DNA of 64,000 bases, taken from Sympetrum striolatum. Lineage: Eukaryota > Arthropoda > Insecta > Odonata > Libellulidae. Where the stretch lies: NCBI GenBank assembly GCA_947579665.1, contig CANPUZ010000076.1, positions 1 through 64,000 of the forward strand. Reading direction: 5' to 3'. The notes beneath the pieces were generated by a model that was not told where the DNA came from, ran no database searches, and saw only the letters and a list, made by a program, of their open reading frames with translations. This document shows, piece by piece, positions 36,919 through 48,731 of this stretch. The translations under genes and the position numbers were made by a program. Within the stretch, counting starts at the first letter, position 1. Every line of letters starts with the position of its first letter.

Positions 36919-38060
36919 ATACGAGTAAAATGTAGCTTGCATACTGCAAGCAGATCGGCAATACTAATTTCATATCGGCATCATATCGGGACGGTCTTTA
37001 AAAGAAAAAATAGGATTTAATTTTTTCTTAAAATTCGCTGAAATTTCATCGTCTGGCATCGAACCCGGGTCTTACTGGTAAACCTAGTATGAAACACAAT
37101 AGAAGATCACCATCTCTAACTATGTGTGAAAATTCAAGCAGAAATATTGGCTATAACTGCCTCAAAAAACGTTCTAATTTTCACGAATGTTAATGCCTCT
37201 CGGGACTCGAACCAAGGACGATCGTGGAATTCTAAAATATGTTTCTGATAGATGTTTATGATCTCTATCTATTTGCCGAATTTCAAGTTTCTATTTTAGT
37301 GGGAAAGGTTTCAAAATAATTCCTAAAAATCGGATCAAATTCTGATTTCAGAGACACCTGGTGTCGAACCCAGGACGTATTGCAAGCTGTGAATGCAGAG
37401 TTTGATTTGTAAAGACTTACTCTTGTATCAAGCAAAGTTTGAAGTTGATAGCATGTCGGAAAGTACCTAAATTTTGTTTCCGTTGTCTCCGTAAGAAATG
37501 CATTGAGAAGTGCAAATGGCCCTCTGGGATCGAACCAAGGACCGTCAGCGAACATGTAAAATTTGATTATGAAGATTATTCATGCTATCTATCCACGTGC
37601 CGAGTTTCGAATATCCATGTTATCGGGAAAGGATCCAAAAAAAATCTTCAAAATCGCCGTAATGCATTTTAAACGGCCGATTTTTGCCCCGACCAAGCAT
37701 CGAACCATGGACTATATTCTAAGATGTTTTTCTGATTTTCGTTGGATACGCACGGCTTCTAGCGATCCCTCGAGTTTCAACTCTTTCTCTCCCCGGGAAG
37801 TACCTCAAAAAAATTTTCGAAAATCCCCGCCATGTATTCTTATGGAGAAAATCGCGACTTTGGGGCCCTCTGGAATCGAACCCATGACCCTGAGGATCAA
37901 AATCGCAATTTTTCTGGCGGTTACACGTTATGGCCAATACGTCGTAAAATTTTCAAGTCAATCACGCTGGTGGTTTAGGCTGTGAATTAGTATCCTATCT
38001 ATCTATCTATCTATATAGGTATATACATGAATGAATCCGGAGAAGCATCTATATATAATA
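36919..38060 (+). mobile_element. B-box element copy 11, type II
   Basis: Cores near 37065, 37205, 37365, 37530, 37700 and 37880; complete microsatellite end with TATC repeats. Confidence 0.8.
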
Positions 38061-38077
38061 GATATATATATATAAAT

Positions 38078-39191
38078 ACGAGTAAAATGTAGCTTGCATA
38101 CTGCAAGCAGATCGGCAATACTAATTTCATATCGGCATCACATCGGGACGGTCCTCATAAGAAAAAAAAGGATTTAATTTTTTCTTAAAATTCGCTGACA
38201 TTTCATCGTCTGGAATCGAACCCGGGTCTTACTGGAAAACCTTCTATGAAACACAATAGAAGATCACCATCTCTAACTATGTATGAAAATTCAAGTAGAA
38301 ATATTGGCTACAACTGCCTCAAAAGACGCGCTAATGTTCACGAATGTAAATTGCTCTCGGGACTCGAACCAAGGACGATCTTGGAAATTTAAAAAATGTT
38401 TCTGAAAGTTATTATTGATCTTAATCTATATGCCAAATTTCAAGTTTCTATATTATTGGGAAAGGTTTCAAAATAATTCCTAAAAATCGGATCAACTTCT
38501 GATTGCAGAGACGCCTGGTGTCGAACCCAGGACACATTGATAGCTATGAATGCATAGTTTGATTTGTTAAGACTGGTTCTTCTATCATGCAATGTTTTAA
38601 GTCGATAGCATGCCGGGAAGTACCTTAAACTTGTTTCCGTTATCTCCATAAGAAATGCATTGAGGAATGTAAATGGCCCTCTGGGATCGAACCAAGGAAC
38701 ATCAGGGAAAACATAAAAATCCATTATGAAATATATTTATGATATCTAAACCCATACCGAATTTCAAGTTTCCATGCCATCGGAAAAGGGTCCAAAAAAA
38801 ATCTTAAAAATCGCCACAATGCATTTTAAACGGCCGATTTTTGCCCCGACCTAGCATCGAACCCAGGATATTTTTCGTAAAACTCATTTATGTTTTCAAT
38901 AGATCATGTTCATATATATAGGCTCCTTGAGTTTTGATTCTCTACCTATCCGGGAAGTATTTTTTTTTAATTCCCGAAAATCAAAGCAATGCAATTAAAC
39001 GGGAAAAATCGGGACTTTGGGGCCCTCTGGAATCGAACCCATGACACTCAGGTTCAAAATCGCAATTTTTCTGGGGGTTTCACGTTATGGCCAATATGTC
39101 ATAAAAATTTCAAGTCAATCACGCTTGTGGTTTAGCCTGTGAATTTGTATCCTATCTATATAGCTATATAGCTATATAGCTATATAGCTAT
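38078..39191 (+). mobile_element. B-box element copy 12, type II
   Basis: Cores near 38220, 38360, 38520, 38690, 38860 and 39040. Ends in TATAGC repeats directly joined to copy 13, with no GAATGAATCCGG piece. Confidence 0.8.
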
Positions 39192-40285
39192 ACGAGTAAA
39201 ATGTTGCTTGCATACTGCAAGCAGATCGACAACACTATTTTCATGTCGGCATCATATCCGGACGGCCATCAAAAGAAAAAAAAAGATTGAAATTTTTCTT
39301 AAAATTTGCCTAAATTCCATCGTCCGGCATCGAACCCGGGTCTTTACTGTGAACTTACTATGCAGCACAATAGAACATCACCATCTCTAACGATGTGTGA
39401 AAATTCAAGCAGAAATATGGGCTACAACTGCCTCAAAAGACGTTCTAATTTTTACGAATTTAAATGGCTCTCTGGATTCGAACCAAGGACGATCTTGGAA
39501 ATCTAAAAAATGTTTCTGAAAGTTATTTATGATATCTATCTATATGCCGAATTTGAAGTTTCTATATTATTGGCAAAGGTTTCAAAATAATTCCTAAAAA
39601 TCGGATTAACTTCTGATTGCAGAGACACCTGGTGTCGAACCCAGGACTCTTTGATAGCTGTGAATGCACTGTTTGATTTGTATGGACTTGATCTTTGTAC
39701 ATGCAATGTTTGAAGTTGATATCGTGCCGGGAAGTACCTAAAATTTGTTTCCGTTATCTCCGTAAGAAAAGCATTGGGAAGTGCAAATGGTCCTCTGGGA
39801 TCGAACCAAGGACCATAAGCTAATATGTAAAATTCGATTATGAAATAAATTCATGATATCTATCGACGTGCCGAGTTTCAATAATCCATGTTATCGGGAA
39901 AGGATCCAAAAAAAATCTTAAAAATCGCCGCAATGCATTTTAAACGGCCGAATTTTGCCCCGGCCTAGCATCGAACCAAGGACAATATTCGAAGATGTCT
40001 TTCCGATTTTCGTTGGCTATGCACGGCATTTAGCGGTCCCTCGAGTTTCAACTCTCTGCTTTTCCGGGAAGTGCCTCAAAAAAATTTTCGAAAATCCCCG
40101 CCATGTAATCTTATGGGGAAAATCGCGACTTTGGGGCCCTCTGGAATCGAACCCATGACACTGAGGTTCAAAATCGCAATTTTTCTGGAGGTTATACGTT
40201 TTGGCCAATATGTCGTAAAAATTTCAAGCCATTGACGCTAGTGGTTTAGCCTGTGACTTTGTATCCTCTCTATATATATATATAT
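39192..40285 (+). mobile_element. B-box element copy 13, type II
   Basis: Cores near 39330, 39480, 39640, 39800, 39970 and 40150; last recognisable full copy. A diverged hairpin end (TACTAGTAAATGGGTGCTTG at 40287) follows, suggesting another, decayed copy began there. Confidence 0.8.
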
Positions 40286-40286
40286 A

Positions 40287-43200
40287 CTAGTAAATGGGTG
40301 CTTGCAAACTGCAAGCAAAGAAAATTATGAAGGGATGTGTGTCTTTTTAATTATACTACCGTCTATCGTATACCTAATTTTCAAATATGAGATCGAGTTT
40401 CATCTAATAATATAATAATTATTTCGAAAGCCTTTCACGTTTAATTGAGACGGGAGTTTTGCAGTTGAGACCTTAAAGAATACGCATACGTAAAATTAAA
40501 TTAAAGAAATGCGCCAAACAAATTTAAGTAATAATAAAAGTCTTCGTAAGATAAAAAGGCGAGAAATCGATGGATGATTCGTTACCTGTAGTACTCGGTT
40601 CAGTGCAAGGCATACTTCAATTGAATCCTATGCACATTAAATGGCGTCTAAAGCGGCACAATGAGCTCCGTTTCTAATTAAATAAACAAATAGAAATGAG
40701 GCAACGTAGTTGAATAATTTTGAAGAATGTAGAAAAAGAAGTTGAATTTAAAGCCCATATGGAGATGTTGGGAAAATATTTTGCATGCGATGATAAACGC
40801 AGAAATTGTTTTTACTTACAAAAATTATCCAGCGAACACGTAGAACTACATAATCCGAAGGTCGTTCAAGGTTTTAGGACGTCCCCCTTTGGATTTCAAA
40901 GGCCTTCTACGCTTATTTGATACGGGAGATTTGGAGTTGATTCCTAATGAATGTGCATTTGTAAAATTAATTTAAGAAAATACGCCAATCAAAGCAAAGT
41001 TAGAATAAAAATCTGCATAAGATAAAAATGCGGAAAATAAATAGACGATTACCTGTGAAGTATTCGGTTCAGTGCCAGACATAATGAAATTGAATCCTAT
41101 GTTCATTAAATGGCATCTACCACGACAATGAGCTCCGTTTCTAATTATATAAACAAACAAATATGCTACAGGTAACGTATCTATGTAAATAATTTTGAAA
41201 AACGTAGAAAAAGAACTTAATTCTAAAGCCCGTTTGCAGAATATGAAAAAATAATTTGAGGTGAATACAATAGAAAAGAGTAAACATAGTAAGCATACAT
41301 TTTTAATCGCAGAAATTGTTTTACTTACGAAGAATCATCCAGCTGATACGTAGAAAAACGTAATCCAAAGTTCGTTCAAGGAAATCAGCGTATTTTATGA
41401 GTAGATTTTTGTTGTTTATTTTGATGAAAGTTAAATGTTCTTGATGTATATTAATATTACAAACAAAAGAATATTGAAAAATATTTCAAAAACTTCATAC
41501 TTTCATCACGGCGTATGTTATTTGAACTGCAAACAAATTTGTATTCCACGTAAATAATGGTCGTAGCCAAAGTTTTTATCTTGGGAAGGGTGCAAATAAA
41601 AACATTATTAATTTGTATTTAATTTAAGATGTTGCCGACATGGCGAAATTGGATGCAGGAAAAATGAAAATTCCACTTTGAGGTATAATTTAGTTAAATA
41701 CTCTCCACTGTACGTACATTTTTCATGCTTATGTGAATGAAAACATTTGGTTCTTCATGGACATTTATCGTTTCCCCAGCAGTATCCCATATCATTACGT
41801 AAGGTACTACGTATTAATTAAAAAAACGAAAATTTAACTTAATTTTAAATTCTGTATGGATAAGATGACAGAATAAATATATGTTATTAAAATAGAAAAG
41901 ACGATACATAATAGGCATACAATTAAAAGCACAATTTTCACACACGAAAGGCAATCCAACATATACGTATAATCCTAACATCGTTCAAGGATATAATTTT
42001 ATTTCCTGTGTAGATATTTGTTGTTCATTTAAATGAAAGTTACACTTTCTTGATATTCAATTATAATATGGTCCTTCAAGAAAGGCGGGCTGCAACGGGT
42101 TTGGCTGCCCGTATGAGCTTTTTGGTTACAATGTATCACAATGTATGTAGTATGAAATTGAGGCATACGTTACTTAAAGCTTCCCCTCCTAAAAGGAACA
42201 TCATCTAAAGAAGCCACACTATGAGGTGGCACGCGAGACAGGACGCTGGAGCTTATCTGTCGATCTTAAGAGAAACTAAGGGCAAAATACCAAACACACC
42301 GAGTGCGGTGAGAAAGTGGTCACTGTGCTAGGACTCCAACACCAAGGTACGAATTCCGGCTAGCAAGATTTTTCTGGCTATAGAATGGTTGAGTGTCTTT
42401 GTTAATAGTATTAGTTATTGAAATGGTGGTAATTGGGATCTTCCTGCTTTCATCAGAGATGTTATGAATATTGTTATTAATTATAACGCCATAAAGTAGG
42501 AATCGGAAATGGCCATTGCAAAGGAAGTTTTTAGACATAATTTAATATACGATAAATGCATTGGGTTAAGTGAGAATAAAGTGAAATACTACTATACTAA
42601 ACTATACCGATTTTGATGCTAATGATTCGTATTGTTTGCAGTTATATTATTTCTAAATAATATCGTTGAAACTATTAATTTACATTAATATTCTGATAGT
42701 AATATTTTAGGATGATGTAAATCTCAGTTGTACTTACTTTTACTCAGGCATAGGTAGACTTGATCCGGTATAATACGTTCTTCATCAGTAATTAATGAGT
42801 ATTTTTCATCGAAATTGCTTTCTTATCCCCCTTATATAGATTCAGTGTAGACTTTTAAATTTAATCCTTGAATAATCTCACTACTTACATGACTTTTCCG
42901 ATTATCTTCGTTTATAAATGGTCTCGTATTTTCTACATAAACTTATGTTATCACAGTATGTATTCCCGAATAATTCATTGACCGTGCAGATATTCGCTGT
43001 CCATTTTGATGAAAGTTACATTTTTCAACCTTCAGTCATAACATATATGGAAAGAAAATTTTTTTAATTATACCACTGTCTATTGTATGCATAATTTTCA
43101 AATAAGTGAGATCGAGATTCGCCAAATAATATGATAGTAAAATAATCATTTCTAAAGCCTTTCGCGTTTATGAGATACGGGAGTCTGTAATGAATACGCA

Positions 43201-44600
43201 TTCGTAAAATTATATTAAAGAAATACGCCAAACAAAGTAAAGTCAGAATAAAAATCTGCATAAGATAAAATGCGGAATAAATAGACGATTACCTGTGTAT
43301 TATGTGGTTGAGTGCAAGACATTCTGCAAAATAATCCTATATTCATTAAATGTTGTCTACTACGACAATGAGCTCCGTTTCTAATTAAATAAACAAATAG
43401 ACAATAGGCAACGTAATTATGTAAATAGTTTTAAAGTACGTAGAAAAAGAACTTTATACTAAAGTCCGTTTGGAGAAGATGGGAAAATAATATTCATACA
43501 ATGATACATGCAAAGATTGTTTTTACTAACCAAGAATTATCCAGCGTAGAACAACGTAATCAGAAAGTCGTTGAAGGAAATCAGTGTATTTTATGAGTAG
43601 ATTTCTGTTTTTTTTATTTTGATGAATGTTGAATTACGTAATATATTACGAACTAATTGTGTACTACGTATTAATTAAAGAAACGTAGAAAAAGAACTTA
43701 ATTTTAAATTCTCTTTGGAAAGGATGACAGAATAATTATATGTAATTAAAATAGAAAAGAATAAACATAATAGGCATAAAATTAAAAGAACAGAAACTCA
43801 CACACACGAAAAGCAATTCACCATATGCGTAAACCAACGATATCCTAACATAGTTCAATAATACCATGTATTTCCTGATTAGATATTTGTTGTTCATTTA
43901 GATGAGAGTTCAGTATATGATAAATGTATTTGGTTAAGTGAGCTATGAATTATAATATATTAATAAATTATAGTGTTCGCGAAACTAATGATTCGTAATG
44001 CTTACAGTTATGTTATTTCTAAAGATTGTCGTTAAACCTTTTAATTTACATTAATATCCCTATTTATTAATTTATATTCGTATCTATGTACTTCATTCTA
44101 GAATAATCTCACTACTTACATGACTTTTACGATTATCTTCGTTGTTAATGGTCTCGTATTCTCTACATAAACTTATGTTATCACAGCATGCATTCACGAT
44201 TGATTCATTGACCGTGCAGATATCCACTGTCTATTTTAACGAAATTTACATTTTTCAGCATTCAGTAATAACATGTATCGAAAGAAAGATTTAAAATAAT
44301 TAAAAATGCATCAAACCTTTATCATTGCATATGAAAATAGGATCGTAAACAAACTTGTTTTCGATTCAAACAATGGTTGTTGCCATAGATTTAATTTTCA
44401 AAATGAGGAGAAAAAAACGTAATAAATTGGCGTTCAAACTAAAATTTTGCAAATTTCCTGCCGGAATGTTCAAATCGGCCGCAAGAAAAGAAAACTTTGA
44501 TCCTTTAGACGTAATATAGACCAAGTCCCACTGCTTTACGATTACATTTTCATATTTTTATGAACGAAAGAAATTTGCTCTGCATGGCCAGGCCAGGCTC
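40287..44600. repeat. Older diverged repeat domain, perhaps decayed B-box monomers
   Basis: Blocks recur in direct orientation: 40440-40700, 40905-41170 and 43160-43420 share GACAATGAGCTCCGTTTC and ATTCATTAAATG. 41811-42050 matches 43661-43910, and 42880-43055 matches 44115-44290. The first set contains GGTTCAGTGC near 40600 and 41068, at the place where the young elements have GGGTTCGATGC, with similar flanks (GCCAGAC, ATGAAATT). About 42060-42540 is different, unrecognised DNA. Confidence 0.5.
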
Positions 44601-44602
44601 TG

Positions 44603-44742
44603 CCAGGCGATTAAATTGCAGCGAATTCTACGAATATTTTGAATCCTTTTTTTTTTCTTTTGAGGACCGTCCCTATATGATACCGATATGAAATTAGTGT
44701 TGTCGATCTGCTTGCAGTATGCAAGCTACATTTTACTCGTAA
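44603..44742 (-). mobile_element. Hairpin-end fragment of a B-box element
   Basis: Carries one monomer start, the hairpin and TTTTACTCGT; meets the next copy head to head with a 3-4 bp spacer (44743-44745). Confidence 0.75.
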
Positions 44743-44745
44743 TAG

Positions 44746-45720
44746 ATACGAGTAAAATGTAGCTTGCATACTGCAAGCAGATCGACAACACTAATTTCAT
44801 ATCGGCATCATATACCGGGACGGACATCAAAAGAAAAAAAAAATTCAAAATATTCGTAGAATTCGCTGCAATTTAATCACCTGGCAGCGAACCCCGGTCT
44901 TCCTGGTGTACTTACTATGCAGCAAAATAGAAAATTACCATATCAAACTATGTGTGAAAATTCAAGCAAAACTATTAGGTGCAACTACCTCAAACGACGT
45001 CCTACTATTCACATACACTCCTTATTTGAGAAATTATAATGTGCTCTGGCATCGAACCCAGGAACAGCATGGTCTTATCTATTTTTTTTCTTAAACAAAG
45101 TGTTAATATACATCTTCCATCTAAGCAAGAGCTCCCTTACATATCGATAAATGCATAAAAAAATTATGAAAAGATACCCCATAGTATTATATATGGGTGA
45201 TATTTTTACCGCCCGGCATCGAACCCGGGTCTTTCAGGCAATACTTTCTATGCAGCACAAAAGAAAAACACCATCTCTAACCGCGTATGCAAATTCAAGC
45301 AGAAATATTGGTTACAACTGCCTCAAATGACGTCCTACTTTTCCTTTATATTCCTTATGAGAGAAACGTTATTGTGCTCTGGCTTCGAACCCAGGAACAG
45401 TACGGTCTTATGAAAATTTTTTTCTAAAACTTATTCGTACCATACATCTTCCAGCCAAGCACGAACATCCTATCATTTCGATAAGTGCATCTAAAAAAAT
45501 AATGAAAAACGGCTCCCATGTATTTTAAAGGGCAGATCTTTGCATCGTCCTAGCATCGAACCCAGGATATTTTTTGTGAAAGTCATTAATGTTTTCGAAA
45601 GTCCAAGACCATAAATATAGGCACCTTGAGTTTTATTTTTCTACCTATCCGGAAAGTATTTTTTAAAAATTCCCGAAAATCACGGCAATGCATTTAAACG
45701 GGAAAAATCGGGACTTTCGA
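44746..45720 (+). mobile_element. B-box element, type I, truncated
   Basis: Nearly identical to 25351-26325, then breaks at about 45715 (CGGGACTTTCGACGCTATGG) into an inverted piece of another copy. The high identity over 970 bp indicates recent duplication or conversion. Confidence 0.8.
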
Positions 45721-46258
45721 CGCTATGGCCATAACGTGAAACCTCCAGGAAAAAGCCGACTTTGAACCTTGGTGTCATGGGTTCGATTCCAGAAGGCCCC
45801 AAAATCGCGATATTCTCCATAAGGATACATGGCGGGGATTTTCCAAAATTTTTTGGGTGTACTTCCCGGAAAAGTAGAGAGTTGAAATTCGAGGGATCGC
45901 TAGAAGCCGTGCATATCGATCGAAAATCAAAAAGACATTGCCTTATATGGTCCATGGTTCGATGCTAGGTCGGGGCAAATATCGGCCGTTTAAAATGCAT
46001 TGCGGCGATTTTGAAGATTTTTTTTGGATCCTTTCCCGATAACATGGATACTTGAAACTCGGCACATGTATAGATATCATGAATATATTTCATAACAAAA
46101 TTTTTTATGTTCGCTGATGGTCCTTGGTTCGATCCCGGAGGGCCATTTGCACTTATCAATGCATTTCTTACGGAGATAACGGAAACAAAATTTAGGTACT
46201 TCCCGGCATGCTATCGACTTCAAACTTTGCATGCAATCATGCAAAGTTTGAAGTCGAT
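45715..46258 (-). mobile_element. Inverted partial B-box element, type II
   Basis: Contains three cores (near 45780, 45960, 46130) and stops inside the third-monomer region at a perfect palindrome (46213-46258). Confidence 0.75.
46213..46258. repeat. Perfect 21-bp palindrome, 4-nt loop
   Basis: Left arm 46213-46233, spacer CAAT, right arm 46238-46258. The left arm is normal element sequence (CGACTTCAAACTTTGC); the right arm is its exact inverse and marks the end of the element piece. This is the footprint of a foldback or template-switch rearrangement. Confidence 0.8.
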
Positions 46259-46280
46259 TAGGATTAGTCGTGTATGCTTA

Positions 46281-46473
46281 TGGATGGTACCGCCGCCTTG
46301 TGCGCTCATGGATGGTACCTGCCTTGTACAGTCATGGTGGTTCCGCCGTTATCTTAAGTAATGGATTGTACCGCTATCATGTTCTGTCATTGATCGTACT
46401 TCCGTATTGTTTAGTCATGGATGGTTTCGCCACCTTGTTTAGTCATGGCTAGTACCGCCGTCCTGCTCGGTCA
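46281..46473 (+). repeat. 28-bp minisatellite, seven units
   Basis: Units of 26-28 bp begin TGGATGGTACCGCCG and end near GTCA; seven diverged copies follow one another directly after the palindrome. Confidence 0.75.
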
Positions 46474-46479
46474 TGTTAG

Positions 46480-47440
46480 CTTAAACCGAAACCCAATTCT
46501 CTCCGATTTGAAGCCAATCCGCCCCTTGTGATAGGATTCTCAGCTACACATTCCCGAATGATATTGTCCTTTTTTTGAGGTTCATCTAGGCCGGCCCGCA
46601 CGTGATCTACTTCTCAAAGTATTATCATCATCATTGCTGCGATTGATTGATCTTTAGACGGTATTTCGATGCACTCTTTACTGCCTTACCACTTCTGAAA
46701 CGGAGCGTCCAGTAGCTAATGACCCCACAATCTCTCCCCTAACTGCTGGTGAAATCTCAGAAAATGGAGTTCGATCCATCTCCAAAAGCTGGTGATTACG
46801 AACTGCAAGCATATAACTTATGTATACAATATCCTATTGCATTGATAGACTAATTATAAGTATTTCGGGTGTCTCTTATTCGTATGACCCAAAAGCCGAT
46901 AACAAGGAAGTCATTATAGTTTAAAATCTCATGTTTCGATACTTATAAAGCTAAACGTAACAAAGGTCTCAGTCTCAGACCTTTTTTCCGTTGTGATCCG
47001 ACGGATAGAATGCTGTAAGTACGAATGGGGAAACATTTTGGGGAATGAGAGGAAATTTAACTCTAATCAGCTCACAGTATGCAAGTAACTTTTACTCGTA
47101 TTCTCAAAAGATTTATCTAGCACTGAATGGGCAACAGATCTTGGTTGATTCTTCCTTAGTATCCTCATTTCATGAAACATTGCCTTCAATTCCATTGCCT
47201 TGCCTGAGTGGTATATGACGGCAAGTTACGTATAATGGACAATAAAGGTCTTTATCAAGAATCCTTTGCACAGGAGAGAGAAATGAGAAGAAAGATAGTT
47301 TGAAGAAAACTATATTAACCAGCGAGTGACGGTGAGATTGAGGGCTTTATATAGAATGATGTAGAGTCATGAAATAAGTGAGGCCAAGGTGTGTTCACTC
47401 ACATAATTTATTTTTCATTTTCCTGACGGAAATGATAGAG
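46480..47440. other. No gene recognised; one hairpin-end remnant
   Basis: A degenerate B-box-element end lies at 47068-47101 (CAGTATGCAAGTAAC then TTTTACTCGTA). The remainder shows no supported feature. Confidence 0.4.
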
Positions 47441-47449
47441 AAAACCTCT

Positions 47450-47807
47450 AAAGGAAAGAAAAGAGACAAACTGACTGCAGCTGGACCCGGGCCTCTTGTG
47501 AAAGCACCTCAGAGAATGACGGCGAGGGATTATTGCAATATATTGGAAGATAATTTTCTGCCATACGCCAACAAAATCGTCACAGAAGGCGAAGAAGTGT
47601 TTTTTGACCATTGAAAATTTATGGGGAATTATCATGCAAGAGTGGACGGCAGATAGTCAGCGCAGTCCTGCGTCTCTGGAGCAGCACATCAGGGATATCT
47701 GGACCTCTCTTGAGCGGCGTCCAGGTTTATTCAAAAACCTGGTTGATTCAATGGGACGGCGACTGCAGAGCGCGATAGAGGTTGACGGAGATATCACCGA
47801 ATATTAA
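47450..47807 (+). pseudogene. Tc1/mariner-like transposase C-terminal relic
   Basis: One frame (to 47614) reads GPGPLVKAPQRMTARDYCN and LEDNFLPYANKIVTEGEEVFF. A second frame from about 47604 reads IENLWGIIMQEW, LVDSMGRRLQSAIEVDGD and ends EY at 47807. Both are typical of the end of Tc1-family DDE transposases. The stretch that should follow EVFF, including the second catalytic aspartate and HTS region, is deleted, and the frame shifts at the junction, so no enzyme can be made. N-terminal DNA-binding region and terminal inverted repeats were not found. Confidence 0.7.
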
Positions 47808-47814
47808 ATTATTC

Positions 47815-48490
47815 AAAGAAATCTTCCGTATTTCATTCATTCCGATATTCATCGGGAATTATAGATCCCTTATTCTTACATTTCCACATTCAAATTCATC
47901 GAGGATATAATAATATAATGGGGCTATTTGCCAGTAACAACGCTGAAATCGTAAATAATCGCAATAAACTAATTATAAAGTTAGTATCTTTTAAGAATCA
48001 AGCAATTCAGTAGAAATTCATTTTAATAACAGAGCGAATGACTTCAACGAAATTAATATATTTCCAATGAAATTCTCCAGAAATGGTATCGATTAAATTG
48101 GGGTAGGAAATAAAAAAAATATTTTCGTTGTTGAGATATTTCTATTGTCTATTTAAGCATGGTAATATTTCATAGAAAAGCATTTATAAGACAAAAAGAT
48201 AAAGCCAAAATTAAAGGAACAGAAAATATTATTCCGCTACATTTTAGATGAATATTCAACCTGAAAGCAGCTTAAGGAGTGAAAATATCAGCATTAACAC
48301 TCACATTTAATATGCTAGAAGGCTGAAGTCACTCGCACTTGCCTCAACGTTGCTCGTCTAGCTAAAATAGAAAATCCTTTCTTTTCGGCGAATTTTCTCA
48401 GTCGCAGACCAAAAGAATCAAATCTTCCCGTTCTTTCCAATGGTTTGAGGCGCTGTGTCTATTCGAGTGCGGTTCCCAGAAATTCCAAAG
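47815..48490. other. No gene recognised
   Basis: AT-rich DNA without supported features. Confidence 0.4.
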
Positions 48491-48731
48491 TCAGCCGTAA
48501 TTTCCCTTACTCGCCGTAAGTTCCAAAACATTTACCCCCACTTCTGTTTTCCTTCCCTCCTGCAAATTACGTAGTACCAACATAAATTTTAAGTGCACTC
48601 TTTGGCCGCTAGAGTAGCGACGGGACATGCCCACAGACTTATGCAAACGACTGTACATGTTTCTTTCTGTTTCACCAATTTGTCTATTGAGGTAGGGGGG
48701 GTAACCATTCGCGACAGTTATTTCTTTTACG
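48491..48731 (-). pseudogene. PLE reverse transcriptase relic, downstream part
   Basis: The minus strand reads KEITVANGYPPYLNRQIGET directly after the inserted element's hairpin end. The NGYPP motif also occurs in the better-preserved PLE at 52053-54097 at the matching place (FTNGYPPELI). The rest is poorly conserved. Confidence 0.5.

Larger units (their letters stand above)
25351..40290. repeat. Array of 13 B-box-monomer elements in mixed orientation
   Basis: Each copy starts with ACGAGTAAAATGT and a 7-bp-stem hairpin (GCTTGCA, 3-nt loop, TGCAAGC). It continues with six tandem but diverged monomers and ends with TGTATCCTATC, a variable microsatellite and usually GAATGAATCCGGAGAAGC. Each monomer contains, on the strand opposite to hairpin-to-microsatellite direction, a tRNA T-arm / Pol III B-box-like core (forms include CCCGGGTTCGATGCC, CTTGGTTCGAATCC, CTGGGTTCGACACC, CTTGGTTCGATCCC, ATGGTTCGATGCT, ATGGGTTCGATTCC). 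Order of orientations is + + + + - + + - - - + + +. No protein domain was recognised. Confidence 0.85.

Noticed and set aside
25351..40290. CRISPR-like array or ordinary tandem satellite
   Set aside because: Monomers are diverged along their full length, elements occur in both orientations with defined ends, and the setting is eukaryotic; it is an array of complete elements, not repeat-spacer units.
25351..40290. Cluster of functional tRNA genes
   Set aside because: T-arm-like cores are present but acceptor stems, D arms and anticodon arms cannot be formed around them.
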